Of a DNA stretch of 64,000 nucleotides, positions 60,727-64,000 are shown piece after piece. Position 1 is the stretch's first letter. Every line of letters starts with the position of its first letter. A model generated the notes under the pieces. That model was not told where the DNA came from and did not search any database. It saw only the letters and a list, made by a program, of their open reading frames with translations. The position numbers and the translations under genes were made by a program. The DNA lies in contig NZ_JBILQX010000001.1 of assembly GCF_044372965.1 (NCBI RefSeq), forward strand, positions 1 to 64,000. The letters are read 5' to 3'. The DNA comes from Elstera sp044372965 (GTDB taxonomy: Bacteria > Pseudomonadota > Alphaproteobacteria > Elsterales > Elsteraceae).

Positions 60727-61107
60727 ATGAAATTCGCCGCCCTTGCCTTAACCGCCGTGCTGTCGTTTGCCGCGACAATGGCGAGTGCGCTGGAGAGCAA
60801 ACCCTATACGGCTGCGGCCCTTGCCGAAGCGCAGAACGCGGGAAAGCCGGTTGCCCTACATTTTCATGCCGATTGGTGCTCCACCTGCCGGGCGCAGACA
60901 AAAGTCTTCGGCGCCCTCAAAAGCGAAACAGACTTGGATATGACGATTTTGGTGGCCGATTACGATAAGGAAACCGAGTTGAAGCGCGCGCTCAAGGTTC
61001 GCACGCAGTCCACCCTCATCGTTTACAAAGGCAAGACCGAAACAACGCGCCTTGCGGGCGACACCAAAACGGACGCCTTGCGCAAAGCCCTAAAGTCCGC
61101 GCTGTAA
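60727..61107 (+). CDS. Periplasmic thioredoxin-like protein
   Basis: A 126-residue exported thioredoxin fold. A signal peptide (AALALTAVLSFAATMASA) is followed by the active site Cys51-Ser-Thr-Cys54 in FHADWCSTCRAQ and by VRTQSTLIVYKGKTET, which lacks the usual cis-Pro (Gln-Ser-Thr instead). It resembles the C-terminal domain of DsbD. The CcdA-like gene starts one base after its stop, so the two are likely to work as a DsbD-like reducing system. Confidence 0.88.
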   Translation: MKFAALALTAVLSFAATMASALESKPYTAAALAEAQNAGKPVALHFHADWCSTCRAQTKVFGALKSETDLDMTILVADYDKETELKRALKVRTQSTLIVYKGKTETTRLAGDTKTDALRKALKSAL

Positions 61108-61108
61108 G

Positions 61109-61834
61109 ATGGTCTCCTTGACGCAAGCCGGGCTCAGTCTCGCTGCGGGCAGTTTGACGACGCTGAGCCCCTGTGTTTTCCCGATTCTGCCGTTGGTGGT
61201 GGGAAGCGCTACCGCCCGTCACCCCCTCGCCCCTGTGGCAATGGCCGGGGGGATGATTCTGTCTTTCGCCGCCCTGGGGGTTCTCATTGGGTTGTTCGGT
61301 GCCAGTTTGGGCTTCGATGCCGATGCGCTGCGCCCCATCGGCGGAAGCCTGCTACTGGCTTTTGGGCTTGTCATGCTTATTCCCGCGCTGGATAGCCGGT
61401 TCTCAGCCCTGCTGACCCCCATAGCGAGTGGGGCGGCGCGACTGAGTTCAAGCGGGTCCTCTGCCGATCTCGGGGGGGCGCTGTTGATCGGGGCGACGCT
61501 TGGGCTGGTTTGGAGCCCCTGCTCCGGCCCGCTGCTCGCGTCAACCCTCACCTTGGCCGCAAGTGAAGGGGGCGCGCTGACGGGGGGCGGGCTCTTGGCC
61601 CTGTTCGGCTTTGGCGCGGCTCTGCCATTGTTGGGGGTCGCCTATGCCTCGCGGCAAACCTTGGCCAAGCTCCGCCCGGCCTTATTGACCCGAGGGGGCA
61701 CGCTCAAAAAGGCGTTCGGCCTTCTTCTCGGCCTCGCCGGATTAGCCGTTTTGACCGGGTTTGATAAGCGTTTAGAAGCCGCCATACTCGATGTGTTACC
61801 CGAGTCTTGGACCGCGCTGACGGTGTTATTCTAG
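61109..61834 (+). CDS. CcdA-like cytochrome c biogenesis/thiol transport protein
   Basis: A 241-residue membrane protein with six transmembrane helices, the DsbD beta-domain fold. Two redox cysteines sit within membrane segments: Cys22 in LTTLSPCVFPILPL and Cys138 in LGLVWSPCSGPLLAS. The family carries reducing equivalents from cytoplasmic thioredoxin to periplasmic partners. With the preceding thioredoxin (1-bp gap) it makes a split DsbD. Its stop overlaps the convergent membrane protein gene by 4 bp. Confidence 0.93.
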   Translation: MVSLTQAGLSLAAGSLTTLSPCVFPILPLVVGSATARHPLAPVAMAGGMILSFAALGVLIGLFGASLGFDADALRPIGGSLLLAFGLVMLIPALDSRFSALLTPIASGAARLSSSGSSADLGGALLIGATLGLVWSPCSGPLLASTLTLAASEGGALTGGGLLALFGFGAALPLLGVAYASRQTLAKLRPALLTRGGTLKKAFGLLLGLAGLAVLTGFDKRLEAAILDVLPESWTALTVLF

Positions 61835-63348
61835 TCCTGGCGCTTGAATACCCGCAGCGTGCCGATGCGTTTCAAGAGCCGGTAGTGGGTGAATTCGTCC
61901 GCGAACCGAGGGTCTTGGCCAAAAAACTCCAAATAATCGAGCGGGCGCAGCCGAAAAGCCGCCTCATCTTGCGAGGTTTCGGCCAAGATCAGCGACGGTT
62001 TTTCGCGCCGCACCGAGTCGGCGACGCGCGTCAGCAGCAGCGTTTCCGCCGGGGAGCGCGCTTCGGGCGGGTGCAGGCGCAAGCGACCATCGGGGCCGGG
62101 CTCATCTGCGTCGTAGAGTGCAGGCAGCAGCCAAAGCGACATGAAGGGCATCGCTAACCGATTGCCGGTATAGTTCAGCACCGGGGAGGTCGGATCAATA
62201 TATTGGGTCAGCCAGAGCACTGGGCGGCCCCCGCCCTCGCGGCGGATTAACTCTTCCACCACGCGGGCGTCGCTTTTGGCGTAATCGAATTGAAGCCGTA
62301 ACGGTGGGCTGAGATGGCCGCCGAGCGCCATCAAGGCAATGGCGAACGCTGCCAGAATGCGCCCGTCCGGCACCGCCTGCCCCCGACTCAAAATCCCTGC
62401 CAATCCGTAGGCGGCAAGCAGAATCAGCAGAATCCGCGCAGGCAGAAAATGATAATCCCAATCCTTGAACTGCAAGAGCCCCGCCAGAACCGCCGCCAGC
62501 GCCATCAGCCATAGAACCGCCGCGACAGGACGCAGCCTGACCCGCAAGGCCCAGGGCGCAAGGCAGGCAAGACCGATCAACAGCGGCGGCAGTTCGACGC
62601 CAGTGATCATATCGATGCCCTGATCGAGATCGAAAAGATCGTAGTGGTCGGAGGCCAGCGGTAGCATATCGGCGAGATAGGCGGGATAGAGCGCCGCAGT
62701 CGCCCCGACGTAAATCAGCCCAAGCAACAAAAACAGCCAAGGTTCGGGCCGCGTCAGCCAGCGCTTCGGCCCGAGACGGACGAGCAAGAGGAGTTCAACC
62801 ATCGCCCCCAACAGCGCGAACTGCGGCTTTTGAGCAATCCCGATGAAAGCGATCACCGCCGCGAAAACCCGTAACGCTCGCCGTGCGGGCAGCCCCGCCA
62901 CCGCCCGCACGGCGAGCGCCCCATAGGGCAGAATCAGCGCGAGCATCAGGTGTTCGCGCTCGCCAAACGAGTCACCGGGGCGGACCAGCAGCGTGATCGC
63001 CCCCGTGAGCGCGAGTAACCGCCGTTCGGTGTCGTTCAGAAGGGGCGCGAGGATGCGGAGTGCCAGCGACGCGCCGACGACCACGGCGAGCAGGCAGAGG
63101 GCAATGAACCAAAATACCGCGCTACCGAGCCCGGTTTTAGCCAGACCCGCCGGGATCAGATCGAGCCAATAGCCCATCGGCGGGTTGAAATCGATGAGGT
63201 CGCGGTAAAGCATCTCACCGTCCAGCATGCGTTCGGCAAAGCGCAGCATCGCGCCCGCATCGGCGTTCAGCGGCGGAAAGAACGCGCCGACGCCCCAGAG
63301 CAGAATGATACCTGCCAGCAGCAGCCGATCCGCCGGGAGCCCCCGCAT
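61831..63348 (-). CDS. Polytopic membrane protein, GT-C glycosyltransferase-like
   Basis: About 505 residues with roughly ten transmembrane helices. The first extracytoplasmic loop has NADAGAMLRFAERMLDGEML and LIDFNPPMGYWLDLIPAG. An acidic residue in this loop and the multi-helix layout recall GT-C (ArnT/PMT-like) glycosyltransferases, but the match is by shape only. The C-terminal 110 residues are soluble (RLRPLDYLEFFGQDPRFADE). ATG 63348 leaves 10 bp after the phosphomannomutase stop; the ORF could begin at 63384. Next to a sugar-phosphate mutase it may serve cell-surface glycan synthesis. Confidence 0.75.
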   Translation of the reverse strand: MRGLPADRLLLAGIILLWGVGAFFPPLNADAGAMLRFAERMLDGEMLYRDLIDFNPPMGYWLDLIPAGLAKTGLGSAVFWFIALCLLAVVVGASLALRILAPLLNDTERRLLALTGAITLLVRPGDSFGEREHLMLALILPYGALAVRAVAGLPARRALRVFAAVIAFIGIAQKPQFALLGAMVELLLLVRLGPKRWLTRPEPWLFLLLGLIYVGATAALYPAYLADMLPLASDHYDLFDLDQGIDMITGVELPPLLIGLACLAPWALRVRLRPVAAVLWLMALAAVLAGLLQFKDWDYHFLPARILLILLAAYGLAGILSRGQAVPDGRILAAFAIALMALGGHLSPPLRLQFDYAKSDARVVEELIRREGGGRPVLWLTQYIDPTSPVLNYTGNRLAMPFMSLWLLPALYDADEPGPDGRLRLHPPEARSPAETLLLTRVADSVRREKPSLILAETSQDEAAFRLRPLDYLEFFGQDPRFADEFTHYRLLKRIGTLRVFKRQD

Positions 63349-63358
63349 GCTGTAGCGC

Positions 63359-64000
63359 TTAGAACTGCGGCGGCGTAACCCCACTGGGCGCGAGCGCGTC
63401 CAGCAATGCTACCTTCAGGCGATCCAACCCGGCTTCGTCCGCTGCCTCGCAACGGGCAACCAGCACGTCTTGGGTATTGGAGGCGCGCAGCAGCCACCAG
63501 CCGTCGGCGGTTGTTACGCGCACGCCATCAACAGCGGAAACATTGGCCCCTGCCGCCGCCAATCTTTCTTTCACTTCCGCAACGACCGCGAATTTGCGCG
63601 TATCGGCGCAGGGGAAGCGCAGTTCCGGCGTGTTTTGGCGCTTCGGCAGCTCATCGCGTAAGGTCGCAAGGCTTTTTCCGGCCCAAGAGACGGTTTCGAG
63701 CACGCGCACCGCCGCATAAAGCGCATCGTCGAAGCCATAATAGCGGTCGGCGAAGAAAATATGGCCCGACATTTCACCCGCGAGCGGCGCGCCGGTTTGT
63801 TTCATCTGCTTCTTAATCAGCGAATGGCCGGTCGCGCCCATTAGCGGTTTGCCGCCCAAGCGCGCAATTTCATCGAACAGCACTTGGCTGGCCTTAACGT
63901 CGGCAATGATCGTGGCCCCCGGCAGGTCGGCCAGCACGGGCCGCGCCAGTAGCGCCAGAATCTGATCGCCCCACAGGACCCGCCCCTGCCCATCGACGAG
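63359..64000 (-). CDS. Phosphomannomutase/phosphoglucomutase, C-terminal part
   Basis: The last 213 codons of an alpha-D-phosphohexomutase (ManB/AlgC type); the gene starts outside the window. The segment VDGQGRVLWGDQILALLARP follows the metal-binding loop, which lies just beyond the edge. APLAGEMSGHIFFADRYYGF is the sugar-binding GEMSGH loop, and DGWWLLRASNTQDVLVARCE is the phosphate-binding domain 4 (R-x-S-N-T). It interconverts hexose 6- and 1-phosphates for surface polysaccharide precursors. The ORF with a start at 63937 is only an internal GTG. Confidence 0.94.
   Translation of the reverse strand, partial: LVDGQGRVLWGDQILALLARPVLADLPGATIIADVKASQVLFDEIARLGGKPLMGATGHSLIKKQMKQTGAPLAGEMSGHIFFADRYYGFDDALYAAVRVLETVSWAGKSLATLRDELPKRQNTPELRFPCADTRKFAVVAEVKERLAAAGANVSAVDGVRVTTADGWWLLRASNTQDVLVARCEAADEAGLDRLKVALLDALAPSGVTPPQF

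Noticed and set aside
1..64000. CRISPR arrays, insertion sequences, rRNA or tRNA genes
   Set aside because: Reading both strands showed no regularly spaced direct repeats, transposase frames or RNA gene signatures.

Overview
The window is GC-rich, densely packed chromosomal DNA from an alphaproteobacterium. The marks of that class are a full-length CtrA response regulator next to fliI-fliJ, an LdtR-like MarR regulator, the order rne / amiC / mrcA / prfB, a GlnE adenylyltransferase, a cysE-iscR-desulfurase run and a valine-degradation operon. A free-living, flagellated, aerobic member of the Rhodospirillales is my inference; no rRNA or other decisive marker is present. I see no tRNA or rRNA gene, CRISPR array, insertion sequence or prophage.

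Layout. 1-1.5 kb: start of dadA with its divergent Lrp-type regulator, then a Doc/AbrB-type toxin-antitoxin pair. 1.5-6.4 kb: LdtR-like regulator, the valine catabolic operon (isobutyryl-CoA dehydrogenase, 3-hydroxyisobutyryl-CoA hydrolase, 3-hydroxyisobutyrate dehydrogenase) and divergent hemB. 6.4-16.5 kb: a lipoprotein, a hydrolase, an ornithine decarboxylase-like gene, a symmetric palindromic repeat, bcp-glnE and a giant AsmA/YhdP-like protein. 16.7-20.9 kb: one sulfur/iron-sulfur run, cysE-iscR-iscS-iscA-fdx-mnmA. 20.9-22.1 kb: a cation-efflux gene and MerR regulator around a textbook MerR operator. 22.2-30 kb: an endolysin-like GH108 protein, a GST, a soluble PAS chemoreceptor, an aldehyde dehydrogenase, a CpdB-like nucleotidase, an acetyltransferase and a cupin regulator.

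30-38.7 kb: prfB, split by the classic +1 programmed frameshift so that its first 23 codons lie in another frame, then the cell-wall genes mrcA and amiC and divergent rne. 38.8-43.3 kb: maiA and two tandem paralogous proteins with three copies of a tyrosine-rich repeat. The first copy has an intact HEVAH zinc motif. In the second it reads YSVGK in exact register, so it looks like a pseudoprotease. 43.3-52.2 kb: clpA-clpS, a transglutaminase-like protein, a membrane chemoreceptor, fliJ-fliI and ctrA.

52.3-55.4 kb: a GbsR/MarR regulator fused translationally to cydAB, behind a perfect 10-bp inverted-repeat operator. 55.4-61.8 kb: a one-directional run with a Cys-rich MarR regulator behind a paired inverted operator, a secreted protein, a redoxin, an amidotransferase, WYL, EVE and VOC genes and a periplasmic thioredoxin with CcdA. 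The window ends with a polytopic membrane protein and the 3' part of a phosphomannomutase, both on the minus strand.
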